Shown: piece by piece, positions 10,447 to 19,951 of the stretch
Numbering within the stretch: position 1 is the first letter of the stretch
Layout of the letters: each line of letters opens with the position of its first letter
Assembly (NCBI GenBank): GCA_946811185.2
Contig: OX328113.1
Coordinates: 6,972,401 to 7,036,400 of the forward strand
Direction: 5' to 3'
Source: Hippopus hippopus
Lineage: Eukaryota > Mollusca > Bivalvia > Cardiida > Cardiidae
DNA: 64,000 nucleotides
Notes under the pieces: generated by a model
Seen by the model: only the letters and a program-made list of their open reading frames with translations
Told to the model about the DNA's origin: nothing
Databases searched by the model: none
Made by a program: the position numbers and the translations under genes

Positions 10447-10585
10447 CGGAACTTTATGTTGTAGTGAATTTCCTGGTGCTGGTATTTGATTCGAGCAGCG
10501 TGAGAAAATTTGATATTGCGCGAGACCGAAGCAAGAAGTAAATTCAAGCTCTTAGAAAGTAACTACAACAAACTATTCCTTATAT
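10447..10585. mobile_element. M7 inverted-repeat element
   Basis: Starts GGAACTTTATGTTGTAGTGA, contains TTCCTGGTGCTGGTATTTGA and ends with a partly inverted AACTACAACA. Related to 59738-59893. Confidence 0.55.
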
Positions 10586-11147
10586 TATACACCTACAAAT
10601 TTCAGTGATGCAATTATTGACATTTTGTTCGAAAACGGTAAAAATATGAAATAAGTAATTGTGTAGTAGCCAGTAACGTCTTTTTTTATGAATGGCGGAT
10701 GAATATCATATCGTAAAACTCATTTATACTTCATTTTGACACTTCATTTCGATGGAAAAAAGTCTTAACTTACCGGATAGTGCAGTTTTAAGTTGAACAA
10801 ATCTGCCACGTGTTAATATCATTCATTGAAAAAGGCCCATTAGTATTTTTATTGTGCATTTTTGTGTTTTGTTAAACATCGATAAATATTACAAATGATA
10901 CTTTTCCCTGCAAACATGAAGAACCCAGACGGTAATAACCAGAAAAAAGGTGCGAATTTGATGTTCAAATAACGGGTCGCTCCCTTTGCAAGTGGTAACT
11001 TCGTCTATTTTCATGAGATAAACAATGACGTCAGCTTATTTATTTGAAAACTATTCCATATTATCGATGTATGTTATGGATCACGTGCTATCCACAAACC
11101 TTTGAGAAATTTTGACATGAAATCTAAAAATATCACCAGGGGCTATG

Positions 11148-11281
11148 TAGCCCCTAGACATAGAAAATTGACCAATAGCGAAAGGTTTCAACCCAGGTCT
11201 GCCTGCGCGGACTGCGCAGGCTGACCTGAACTGAAACATTTCGCAGATGCATTAAGTCCCCTTTTCACAGAGCATGGTACA
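11148..11281 (+). mobile_element. M3 MITE, right half
   Basis: Complete core GCCTGCGCGGACTGCGCAGG and the 3' end GTCCCCTTTTCACAGAGCAT. The left half is missing. Confidence 0.8.
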
Positions 11282-11440
11282 TTTTTTTTTTTTAATTCTT
11301 AAGCGCTGGTTTGCAAGCTATCGTCCTACTTAACTTACTGATCAAACATTTTCGAATTTCGAAGAAATTCTATATACATGAATATTGAGTATCCCCTTTT
11401 TAATCCCACTAACAAATACGAATTTTCACAAATTATCGAT

Positions 11441-11568
11441 CTTTAAGGATTACGACCCCTAACTCATCGGTAAATATCGTGTAACATCGACATTTTCGTA
11501 AAGGCTATTCGGCCAACCTCGGCAGCTTCCGTCTTTTAATATGATAGTTAGGGGCCGTAGACCTTAAA
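11441..11568 (-). mobile_element. Single-unit MITE of the 107-bp array family
   Basis: 128 bp with inverted ends CTTTAAGGATTACGACCCCT and its relative TTTAAGGTCTACGGCCCC on the other strand. The body matches one unit of the array at 1520-1859. It lies in the intron of SCP copy A, about 50 bases from the coding exon donor. Confidence 0.8.
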
Positions 11569-11618
11569 TCTCCCTCTCAACTTGTTTGTTTACATCAAGC
11601 TATAGTAAATATACGTAC

Positions 11619-11719
11619 GCAAATACATTTGCATCGTCTAACGTTATAACCCCGTCCTTATCTATATCGTTTGCTTCAAAAATAGCTTTCCACTTCTTTC
11701 GTAGAAATTCTCCGGCCAT
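11619..11719 (-). CDS. Sarcoplasmic calcium-binding protein copy A, coding exon 1
   Basis: This exon holds the start codon (ATG at 11719-11717) and begins MAGEFLRKKWKAIFEAND. It contains EF-hand loop I, DIDKDGVITLDD: D1, D3, D5, G6, I8, with Asp rather than Glu at position 12. The donor is TTTGC|GTACGTA, phase 2. The exon ends just after EF-hand I and the next begins about 10 residues before the second EF-hand helix. The 2.2 kb intron to 9392 holds a decayed mariner-like element, an M7 copy, half an M3 and an inverted MITE monomer. A likely acceptor (TTTATAG|AAAATGG) lies three bases upstream of the ATG, so the 5' UTR comes from a separate exon. The open frame runs past the donor only to an in-frame stop, which supports splicing here. 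Confidence 0.85.
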
Positions 11720-11722
11720 TTT

Positions 11723-11767
11723 CTATAAATAGATATGTCAATCATTTTAACGTTACGCTATTTTTAG
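11723..11767 (-). promoter_or_regulatory. Two MEF2-like sites upstream of the SCP copy A start codon
   Basis: CTATAAATAG (11723-11732) and CTATTTTTAG (11758-11767) both match the MEF2 consensus CTA(A/T)4TAG. The first overlaps the presumed splice acceptor and is identical in copy B (21348-21357). The second has a one-base-different partner in copy B (21378-21387). MEF2 drives muscle genes and SCPs are muscle proteins, so a role is plausible, but AT-rich motifs arise easily by chance. Confidence 0.3.
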
Positions 11768-11933
11768 ACATATCGAAATCTAACACAAAATTTCTTCCGT
11801 CGGTGATTTTGAAATATATTGAGGAAAAAAGGGGGCAGATGCTTTTAACGAGCCATACATCCTTGTACTGCATCATCATAATCATCTATCAACATCATTT
11901 ATAATCATAGTATAATTAATATCTACATCGAAC

Positions 11934-12246
11934 CGAGCCCCGGTAGCGCAGTCGGTAGCGTACAGTAATTGAGAACAGGAGGTCGCTGGTTCGATCCCTG
12001 GCTCTGCCAATTTTTTTTCCGAGAATTGATGATAGTCTTTGCGACAGGATTCATCCCTTTCTCACCGCTGACCACCGTTTTGACGATGTGTGAAAGCAGC
12101 CAGTGGCTTGGAAAGAATATTGTGCGGAGTACTGGTAAAAGACACCCTTGGAAAGCATGGGTAGGTGCACAGGCAGCCGCGACATAACTAAAATAATGTT
12201 CAAAATGGCGTGAAACACCATGCAATCAATCAATCAGTCAATCAAT
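11934..12246 (+). mobile_element. SINE-A, full length
   Basis: tRNA-like head GAGCCCCGGTAGCGCAGTCG with an A-box region and box B GGTTCGATCCC, body TTTCCGAGAATTGATGATAG, conserved 3' region GTAGGTGCACAGGCAGCCGC, then an ATCA tail. It lies in the 5' UTR intron of SCP copy A, opposite in strand to the gene. Confidence 0.9.
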
Positions 12247-12298
12247 ATCTACGTCAAGTAGTTTTTCAAATGAACAAATAAAAGTAAACAATTCCTAC

Positions 12299-12330
12299 CG
12301 CTACTGTTAGTGTATTTCCACGTTGACTGA
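12299..12330 (-). other. Putative non-coding first exon of SCP copy A
   Basis: Inferred by comparison with copy B. Both paralogues carry an alignable block that ends in the donor GTAGGAATT (GT at 12298-12297) and contains an initiator-like TCAGTC (12325-12330). The block has no ATG-initiated frame, so it is taken as 5' UTR. The intron from here to 11722 is about 0.58 kb and carries a SINE-A. The exact transcription start is not known. Confidence 0.5.
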
Positions 12331-12480
12331 TGAGCCCCTCTCTCTTTACACTCGCACAAACTGTATCTGAAGATCTCAATACTAGATGCAGACATCGGTA
12401 TACCTGTCATACGTCAACGATGATATTGTGTCACTCATGTATACATTAACGTTCGAAAAGAAAACAACACATCTTCTACG
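12331..12480 (-). promoter_or_regulatory. Putative promoter of SCP copy A
   Basis: Upstream of the putative first exon the two paralogues remain alignable. Copy A has TGTAAAGAG (12342-12350) where copy B has a clear TATAAAGAG, so A's TATA element looks mutated. Similarity in the block around 12420-12470 fades gradually. Promoter status is inferred from conservation and position. Confidence 0.4.
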
Positions 12481-12659
12481 ACTGGACAAACCGTTGAAAA
12501 AAAAAAAAAAATGTGCATTTAATTCTTAATATTTTCTATAATTTACTAAATAATTTCGTATTCAATGATCCTTAGCTCTTTCAGTGCCATATAAGTAAAC
12601 TTGACCTCTTCTGATGGCTATAAATACAATCCATTGAAACTTACAAAGATTTGGATTGT

Positions 12660-12786
12660 AAAGGCTTGACTAAGCAAGCAGACGGTATAGATCAAAGATC
12701 AGACTGCACGTTCTGTGCAGTCTGATCTATGATCTATGCCGTCCGCAAAAGTCACTGTTTTCGCCTATGGCGCCAAAAGGGTTAAA
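12660..12786 (+). mobile_element. M1-like palindrome variant
   Basis: AAGGCTTGACTAAGCAAGCA then GACGGTATAGATCAAAGATC and its complement, ending in AAAAGGGTTAA. Same subfamily as 5080-5180. Confidence 0.7.
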
Positions 12787-12970
12787 AAAAGGGGTTTTGA
12801 AAAAAAATGTGGAAAAAGGAGAAATTGCTGGTAACCAGTGTTTTCTCATTTTCGCACAATGTTTTCTACCCTATTAAAGACAGAAATCATTTCAGTTACA
12901 CTCAGCTTGTCGTCTAAAAGTACTTTTAATTTGGTCAAGTCCAAAATTTTGTCGTTTGGTAAAGAGTTAT
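12787..12970 (+). mobile_element. M2 MITE
   Basis: Core GGAGAAATTGCTGGTAACCA with imperfect second arm, followed by TTTTGTCGTTTGGTAAAGAG at the right end. It abuts the M1-like element on its left. Confidence 0.75.
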
Positions 12971-13191
12971 TTCATAGCAACTGCACCTAAAATCAAAATT
13001 AGTTAACCTTTCTCTTGTGACATGATATCGCCGTCAAACTATAGCATAGATTTTTTTTTCTTCTTTCAATTTTGGCCCACTCTCATCTAATGCAAGCCTT
13101 TCGTTTAGTTTCGTTTTTTTTTTTTTCCTTTCGTTATTTCGTTAGCTCATGAATCGAATTTACAAGCGGACACTTTGCAAACATTATTGTG

Positions 13192-13446
13192 CCCAGCCAG
13201 GTAGCCCAGTGGTTAGCGCATCTGACTCGTGACCTGGTGGTTGCTGGTTCCATACCCGGTTACCGCCAACCTTTCTTTCCGGCGTTTTTCCGTCTCTCAC
13301 CTCTGAGAAAGTAGTAAGTGGTTTAGAAAGAAATTTGTGTCAGTACTAGTGTGAAAAAGTCAGAAAACACATGAGTAGGTGCACTGGCCGCCGTGATATG
13401 AGCTTAGCTGTTTAAACGGCGTTAAACTCCAAAACAAACAAAAAAG
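13192..13446 (+). mobile_element. SINE-B
   Basis: The tRNA-like head GCCCAGCCAGGTAGCCCAGT differs from SINE-A. Box B is degraded (GGTTCCATACCC). The 3' half (GTAGGTGCACTGGCCGCCGT, then GGCGTTAAAC) is nearly that of SINE-A, but the tail is CAAAACAAACAAA. Confidence 0.85.
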
Positions 13447-13624
13447 TTAATAAGGATTTTGATCCAGCTCATGAATATAAGTGAAAACATTATGGTAAAT
13501 GTAGAAATAGCTTGTCACGTGCATTATTTTGCATTTGCTACAATGTTTTTGTAGTTATCACCGGAAGATGCAAAAAATATTAATGAGCGGTATGTGGAGA
13601 AAAGAGAAAGTAATTTATGCTAAC

Positions 13625-13893
13625 CATATGAGCCAAGCTCCGGCAAAAGGGGGCTTAATGCATCTGCGTGCTTAATGGTACCAAGCAAGCCAGCAAATAC
13701 TCATGGATCCATAATAGCCACTTTTTTTAACAACTGACTTAATTATGAGGTACACTAGTCATTGGACATACAGAAAATTTACCAATATCGAAAAGTTTCG
13801 GCCCAGGTCAGCCTGCGCGGACTGCGCAGGCTGACCTGGGTCGATACTTTTCGCAGATGCATTAAGCCCCCTTTTCACAGAGCTTGGCTCATA
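13625..13893 (+). mobile_element. M3 MITE, full length (first of three in a row)
   Basis: Intact core AGCCTGCGCGGACTGCGCAG with long matching arms (GGCCCAGGTC / GACCTGGGTC) and end CCCCTTTTCACAGAGCTTGG. Confidence 0.85.
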
Positions 13894-13967
13894 TAATTAG
13901 AAGAATATGTAATTCTGCAGGATGAGGAAAAATGGAACCTGCGAGCATTAGAGATAAACAAATAAAA

Positions 13968-14236
13968 TTATGTGCCATGCTTTGGCAACAGGGGGCTTAG
14001 TGCATCTCCGTAATGCATTATACCACAAAAGTCATCATACAATTATAGATCTATAAAATTTATTTCGTCTTACAACTGGCTGAATCATGAGCTAGAATGG
14101 TCCTTGGATAAGCAAAAAAATTTACCAAAACCGAAAAGTTACGACACATGTTAGCCTGCGCGGACTGCGCAGGCTTACATGGATCGATGCTATTTGTTGA
14201 TGCATTAAGCCCCTTTTTCACTGAGCAAAGCTCAGA
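13968..14236 (+). mobile_element. M3 MITE, full length (second of three)
   Basis: Same layout; the core arms read CATGTTAGCC and GGCTTACATG. Ends with GCCCCTTTTTCACTGAGCAA. Confidence 0.8.
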
Positions 14237-14239
14237 TAA

Positions 14240-14490
14240 AATTATGAGCTAGTGGGTTTAGTCCACCTCCGTTATGAATTATAGCAAGCTAGTCATCATA
14301 CAATTATAGATCTATAAAATCCATTTGGTCTTACGACTGGCTGAATCATGAGATAGAATGGTCCTTTGACAATCAGAAAATTTACCAAATGCAAAAGGTT
14401 TCGACAAAGATCAGACTGCGAATGCTGACCTTAGTCGATACTTTTTGCAGATGTATTAAATACCCTTTTAATAGAGCAGGGCTCATATGA
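14240..14490 (+). mobile_element. M3 MITE, core-deleted (third of three)
   Basis: Directly follows the previous copy. ATAGATCTATAAAATCCATT and GGTCCTTTGACA are recognisable; the GC core is shortened to AGACTGCGAATGCTGACC. Confidence 0.7.
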
Positions 14491-14539
14491 TAATGAGTAT
14501 TTAGCAGCCTTAACATTTAAGGTTGCTAAGAGGGACTCA

Positions 14540-14631
14540 ATTTGCCATTGCGAAGAGTGGAGATCAAGATCAGACTTCACAGAACGTGCAATCTGATCTT
14601 CGATCTACTGCGTCCACTTGTTTAATCAAGG

Positions 14632-14709
<78 letters not shown>

Positions 14710-15134
14710 TTCCTGGATCTTGAATCTACACTGTCCGATACGTAATTCACTTTTTTAGCGAAAAGAACTTTGCTGGAAATGTTATTTGGAGGAGTAAATA
14801 GATTTTAAGTGGTTTAACACTTTCAACGCCGTGGGCAAAAACGTGGGCTTTTGTGGACGGTATAGATTAAAATCAGGCTACACAAAACTTGAAGTCTGAT
14901 CTTGAATCAACACTGTCCGAGACGGTTAAAGTTTTCGAGTGAAAAATGTTAACAAGAATTATCAATTGTTTTTTAGCAGTTTGACACTTTAAGCGCCGAT
15001 AGCGAAAACGGGGGCTTTTGCGGACGGCATAGATCAAGATCAGACTGCATAGAACGTGCAATCTGATCTTCGATCTACTGCGTCCACTTGTTTAATCAAG
15101 GCTATAAGATATATATATATATGTCTGATTCCTG
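14540..15134. repeat. Cluster of three M1-like palindromes with flanking direct repeats
   Basis: Palindromes with GATCAAGATCAGACT or variants lie near 14562, 14865 and 15043. The outer two share downstream sequence ATCTACTGCGTCCACTTGTT, then TAATCAAGG, an AT tract and TGATTCCTGG, so one arose by duplication of the other. Confidence 0.7.
14634..14709 (+). repeat. (TG)n microsatellite after an (AT)n tract
   Basis: About 33 uninterrupted TG units following ATATATATAT. The homologous position at about 15108-15126 has only an AT tract. Confidence 0.95.
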
Positions 15135-15209
15135 GGTTGTATATTCAATAGTCAAAGGAGGTCGAAATTGCAAATCGGCACTAGATCTATATGTATGTGA
15201 AGACTGAGG

Positions 15210-15373
15210 GATAAATAGAGAATCTTACATGAGTGTATATGTACTATCATTTTTATCAAACGAGTTGACTAAAATTGTATGACGCAAACATTGGCAAGCG
15301 TCAAATACATTTTAGCCAACGAGTTTGATAAAAATGATAATACATAAACACGAATGTAAGATTCTGTTTATCA
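15210..15373. repeat. Fold-back inverted repeat, arms about 65 bp
   Basis: GAATCTTACATGAGTGTATA (15220) pairs with CGAATGTAAGATTC (ending 15365); CATTTTTATCAAACGAGTT pairs with AACGAGTTTGATAAAAATG. The loop is short. Likely a MITE. Confidence 0.75.
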
Positions 15374-15931
15374 CATAAAACGAATGACAGACAGAAAAAT
15401 ATCCTGCATCATCACCTTAGCCTCTATACTGTTCACGGGTCCATGTTTACAGTTGTAGTTTGGTTTCAAATGTGTATATACACAAGTAAATAGTTCTTTG
15501 ACATTTACACCGAAAGAAGAATGAAATAGTTGATAGAGGGGTTAAGTCCACCTATTTCCGCAATAATATTGATTTTAAGAGACTTTCGCTGCATTTCTTG
15601 GTTTTCATCAAACATAAAAATCAAAAACTTTCCACGCGGATACGTCTTAGCAACAATGACGTCATTTTTCCATGAAACGGAGTAGCAGTACATATTCCCG
15701 CGCATGCTGTGGTTGGTTTCTCTGGCTTCACGCGCTCATGACTGAAAATTGATCAGAACCGGGACCCAAAAAACGATAATACACTAGTGTATCATCAAAA
15801 ATAAGTCATGGGTTTAATACACTGCCGGAGGAGGTTTTATGTGATAAATAACGATAATATAATACCGGTAAGTGCCATCCTTAGCAAGGAGAGGTCGTTG
15901 AGTCTTACACTAAAAAACTGAATTCATTTAA

Positions 15932-16136
15932 CCCCTAAGCTGCTAAGCGCAGATCACTGACCTTCTTCCGGACTGTGCAGATCAAGATCAGACTGCACAG
16001 AAGGTGCAGTCTGATCTTGGATCTACACTGTCCGATAACGAGATATATTCCCCAAAACATAACTTTGAAAAAAACAATATTCGGGTTTTTACTATCGAAT
16101 TAAAAATTTCATTTTAGTTCTTCAGAAGGATAAGGG
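15932..16136 (+). mobile_element. M1 MITE, full length, TTAA-flanked
   Basis: 205 bp between TTAA at 15928-15931 and 16137-16140. It has CCCCTAAGCTGCTAAGCG, the palindrome GATCAGACTGCACAGAAGGT with its complement, CTACACTGTCCGATAACGAG, then GGGTTTTTACTATCG and AGAAGGATAAGGG. Confidence 0.85.
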
Positions 16137-16300
16137 TTAAAGGTTATACGATTATTTGTGGTCATGGCGGAAGGAAAATAGAGTACAACCTCAATAAGTC
16201 AAGTCTCGAATGTCAGAGGGCCTCTTTTTTCCGAACAATTTTTAAAGCTCCGGCTTAAAACTCCAAGTTACCCCAACTATTTTCTTTTGTCGTTTTCGTA

Positions 16301-16833
16301 TGGCTTGTCTCAATTCGTTTTTTCCAATAATGATGGTCATAACAATCATCTACATAGTACACAAATGTGATTGTTGGAGTATGCCAATGTTATGATAGCT
16401 CAGCCAGACATGATGCCTCTACAAGACAAGGTTATTCCGTTGAAATCTTTTATTTTCGAAGATTGTACATCATTCACAAACAGGTGAAGAAATGAATGGA
16501 GCCATGTTCTGGCAAACAATTTGAGCCGTGCTCTGACAATAAGGTGTTTAGAGTATGTCCGTGATGCATTATGCCGAGCAAGTCATTACATAATTATGGC
16601 TTGTCTCATTTTGCCACCTTCTTGACTATAATGGTCGTAACAATCATGCACACTATACACCATGACAAGTCGTTGATTCCGATTATGTACGGAAAAGGCC
16701 GAAAGTGGTTGTTGGAGTATGCCGAATTAATGATACCTGTACCAGCCAACTTTAGATTGTTGAAATCTTTTATTTTCGATGATTCAACATCATTAACTAA
16801 TAAGTGGAGAAATGATTTTAGCCATGTTCTGAC
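16301..16833 (+). repeat. Direct duplication of about 235 bp
   Basis: 16301-16540 and 16598-16833 share TGGCTTGTCTCA, TTGTTGGAGTATGCC, TTGAAATCTTTTATTTTCGA and AGCCATGTTCTG in the same order, with many substitutions. An M3 left end (16521-16600) lies between the copies. A 107-codon frame at 16571-16894 overlaps the second copy but is probably fortuitous. Confidence 0.65.
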
Positions 16834-17075
16834 AAGGGGGGGGGGGGTTTATTGCATGTCCGTTATGCATTATTCAAGGCAAATCATCGCATAAATATTG
16901 ATTCATTAAATCTATTTTGTTTTACAAGCAACTGAATGGTCCTTGGATATGCAAAAAAAAAAGTTCGAATAGCAAAAGGTTTCGACCCATTGTAGCCTGC
17001 ACGGGCTGAGCAGGTTTCCATGAGTCGATACTTATTGCAGATGCATTAAACGCCCTTTTCACAAAGCATGGCTCA
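16820..17075 (+). mobile_element. M3 MITE, diverged
   Basis: Starts AGCCATGTTCTGACAAGG, then a poly-G run, TGCATGTCCGTTATGCATTA, a decayed core GCCTGCACGGGCTGAGCAGG and CCCTTTTCACAAAGCATGGC. Confidence 0.75.
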
Positions 17076-17130
17076 TTCAAATGTACACTAGAATCAAGTA
17101 GCGGTTGGTAGATATCCTAGGTCGTAGTAC

Positions 17131-17505
17131 AGTACATTTCTTTTGGTCTGTTCTTGATCTGTACTGACTGCGGTAGCAACTAAAACATTTCTTTTGGTCT
17201 GTTCTTGATCTGTACTGACTGCGGTAGCAACTGAAATAGTTCTGTTGGTCTGTTGTTGATCTGTACTGACTGCGGTAGCAACTGAAATAGTTCTGTTGGT
17301 CTGTTCTTGATCTGTACTGACTGCGGTAGCAACTAAAACATTTCTTTTGGTCTGTTCTTGATCTGTACTGACTGCGGTAGCAACTAAAACATTTCTTTTG
17401 GTCTGTTCTTGATCTGTACTTACTGCGGTAGCAACTAAAACATTTCTTTTGGTCTGTTCTTGATCTGTACTGACTGCGGTAGCAACTAAAATAGTTCTTA
17501 GCACC
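17131..17505 (-). repeat. 51-bp minisatellite, about 7 units, beside SCP copy B
   Basis: Units of 51 bases built on TCTTGATCTGTACTGACTGC and GGTAGCAACTAAAAC. Two unit variants alternate (AAAACATTTCTTTT and GAAATAGTTCTGTT). Because 51 is a multiple of three, reading frames stay open through the array on the minus strand and encode a 17-residue repeat such as CFSCYRSQYRSRTDQKK; no sign of expression. It lies about 0.2 kb beyond the stop of SCP copy B. Confidence 0.9.
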
Positions 17506-17657
17506 ATCAAGGTTTTTAAAACCATGCAAGTTGTGAAACACAAGATCATTTGTTAAGAGGTATATATATATTTAAAAAAAGGTTAAAGCGGAAACAAAAC
17601 AAGTGTTAGAGCTATTAAAATCGCTTGTACAGGACGCAATACCGGCCGATAAAATCA

Positions 17658-17663
17658 TTTATT
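17658..17663 (-). terminator. Candidate polyadenylation signal of SCP copy B
   Basis: AATAAA on the minus strand about 30 bases past the stop. It is close to the stop, so the true site may lie further downstream, where the sequence still aligns with copy A (to about 17580). Confidence 0.25.
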
Positions 17664-17690
17664 AGGTACAGTGTAGGCAAGAAGGTCCAA

Positions 17691-18132
17691 TCAAGTCACT
17701 TGTAAAGCACGTACGACCGGGGTTTCCACGTCGACCTTCTCTCTATCATTGTTGGTAAAAAAAGCCACCCAGGCATCCCTAAACAACCCCTTATCGACGT
17801 ATCCAGGTCTGAACTGCGCAAAATCCGCCATAAAATCCGCATCGAACTTATCTATACCCCAGGATCTCAGTGCCACAATGTACTCATCGTTCGAGATCAG
17901 TCCGTCATTGTTGGCATCAAACAAATCAATGCAATCTGTCAATATCTTATGCATCCTTTGGACGAAGGCCTCTTTGTTGTCCTCGTATTCCTGCACCATG
18001 TTCTCTACAAACTCTTCTGGTTCCACCTTATCTTGACCATGTACAAACATGGCATCCCAGAATGCCCGGAAGTTCGCTTTGAGTTGCGCAGCTCGGTCTT
18101 CCGGCATCCCATGGGCCATACTAAATCGATTC
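17691..18132 (-). CDS. Sarcoplasmic calcium-binding protein copy B, coding exon 2 (gene CDS spans 17691-21344)
   Basis: This is the paralogue of 8951-9392, with the same length (442 bases), the same acceptor (TTTAATAG|GAATCGA) and the same phase. With 21244-21344 it encodes 180 residues, roughly 70% identical to copy A by eye. EF-hand III is canonical (DANNDGLISNDE). EF-hands II (WDAMFVHGQDKVEPEEF) and IV (FAQFRPGYVDKGLFRD) are degenerate as in copy A. The C-terminus VDVETPVVRALQV is almost the same in both. No stop or frameshift is present and most differences are conservative, so both copies look functional. The in-frame ATG at 18146 lies in the intron, and the spliced start is preferred. 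Confidence 0.87.
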
Positions 18133-18329
18133 CTATTAAAATTCAAACAAGAAATGTTTGTTGAAAAGATATGTAGGGAAGAGACACAGGAATATGCAAG
18201 TAGAAATATGAATAGAAAATGAAAAGCATCCTAACTAGTAATTCCTTTATCTCATCGTTTGGAAAAGGAGCAGTTACTACTAAAAATGATATGTTTGAAA
18301 ATACATGTAGACATACAGTGACTGGCTAC

Positions 18330-18590
18330 AGGGTAGCGCTTGACAGAAAAAAAATGAATCACCAATATGTAAAATAAGGGGATTATCCCCTAGCATATTG
18401 ATTTGCTGTGCGAATAAGCGTACTGTGGTATCGATTAGCGGTGGTACTGCTTGTAAATTGGTGTCATAAATGTACCCACAAATAGGCCTGCAAGGGGCCG
18501 TCGAATAAAAATGTTCACGTTTTAGATCAATGGCAAAGTACTATTTATTCACTCTAGTATATTAATACAAGGAAGTAAGTTAAAAGCCAG
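18330..18590 (+). repeat. R1 dispersed repeat
   Basis: Shares TGGTGTCATAAATG, AAATAGGCCTGCAA, and AAGGAAGTAAGTTAAAAGCC with 50212-50510, and most blocks with 31420-31730. It lies in the intron of SCP copy B. No open frame or clear ends. Confidence 0.6.
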
Positions 18591-18599
18591 CATAGTCAA

Positions 18600-19580
18600 T
18601 TTCGCCGATAAAAAATGTAAATGTATCGACTTAAAAACGAAGTGTTAACCGCTGAACTGATAAATAAGAATGATAAACATGACAATTTCATTAAGTTAAA
18701 AAAATTAAACAAATAATTAAGGGCGTTATTTGCCATGTAATAAGGCAATTGCATTTTATTTCTCGATGACAACACAAAAATATGCACTCAACCCTTATAA
18801 TTGCACTCGCTGTTCACTTGAATGAATTTTCGAAAATGATAGAGAGAACGAACACGGATAAAATAAGACAGTAAACACGAGTTAATTTCCTTGGCGGATA
18901 CTTGGTGGCACGGGCATGAATACACAATCTATTTTTAGCTTTGCAACATATTTTTTGTTCGAAGACGGCCATTTTGCTGACTTCGAAATCAATACTTTCA
19001 ATGATCTATCGATCAAAATAGAAATTTCTGATACTGTCTATAAAAAATCCAGTCAACTATCTAAACTTGAGGCTGAGTGGACGATATGTTCGTTCGAGTG
19101 ACCTTTTTATAGATATTTTGTAAAGAATTGGTCTACACACTGTCGGCAGATCTGTTATCGATGAGTATCTACCTGTAGCCAACCCATCAGACTGAGTTTT
19201 CTTGCAAGCTATGAATCGAATGACGACAACGTTTTGTGAACTACTTATTAGAATGTAAAAAAAGGTATAACAGCTGTTAATTCCTCAATTTTTTTGGTCT
19301 ACCAGTTCTAGACTTGTTTTAAATATCATCCCTATCAGGCCAAGATTTTAAACTTCTTGACACGGTGCATTCACCTCTTCCGATCCTTTCTCCAACACTC
19401 AAGGACTAGCTTTCACTACACTTTCTATCAAATCCAGGATGAGTTTTTTCTGATTAATAGTCATCTGATAACCATGCTTTTTTAAAACTTAATCCTCACG
19501 ATAAACAAACTCAGAACAACTCCGTCATGAAACAAGAAATCAACTTCATTTAAGCAACATTAAATTTTCTGTTTACACAG
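18600..19580. other. Intronic stretch of SCP copy B without recognisable elements
   Basis: AT-rich, no exon, SINE or MITE core seen. A 61-codon frame at 18916-19101 matches nothing I recognise. Confidence 0.4.
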
Positions 19581-19589
19581 TGCACTTAA

Positions 19590-19951
19590 GGTAGTAGACT
19601 CCTAATTGAAAACAGCTATTTCCACTATAATATTATCCTACAAATTTTGCTATGGTTGAAAATGAGTATTATTGTACTACTTTAACCGAGCGACTTTTTG
19701 CTGTTTTTCCTTCTTAGAATTATCATTTATAAATCTTAAACCACTATATTCTCATTACAAAGGGAGATAATAATTATCTCCCTTTTCGGGAAACTAACAA
19801 AAGTATCAACAAATGATTTCAAGACAGACATCAAAGGAATTTCCTGTCGGTTAAAAATGTGCAAAAGTATTGTATCAGTATAAATCCTTATTTATCAACT
19901 AACAAGAAATTTTATTCCATGTTCCACTAGAAGCATTAGGGGTCTACTACC
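19590..19951. mobile_element. piggyBac-type MITE, 362 bp
   Basis: TTAA at 19586-19589 and 19952-19955 flanks inverted ends GGTAGTAGACTCCTAAT and its complement ATTAGGGGTCTACTACC. The interior has a small palindrome GGGAGATAATAATTATCTCC. TTAA duplication is diagnostic of piggyBac-like transposition. It lies in the intron of SCP copy B. Confidence 0.8.

Noticed and set aside
16834..16847. Poly-G run as a regulatory G-quadruplex
   Set aside because: A simple homopolymer inside an M3 copy; no spaced G-tract pattern.
17131..17505. CRISPR-like array
   Set aside because: Units are contiguous with no unique spacers, and the genome is clearly eukaryotic.
17077..17549. Overlapping 150-codon open frames encoding a 17-residue repeat protein
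   Set aside because: The frames stay open only because the 51-bp minisatellite period is divisible by three; two different minus-strand frames are both open, and no start context or splice signal supports a gene.
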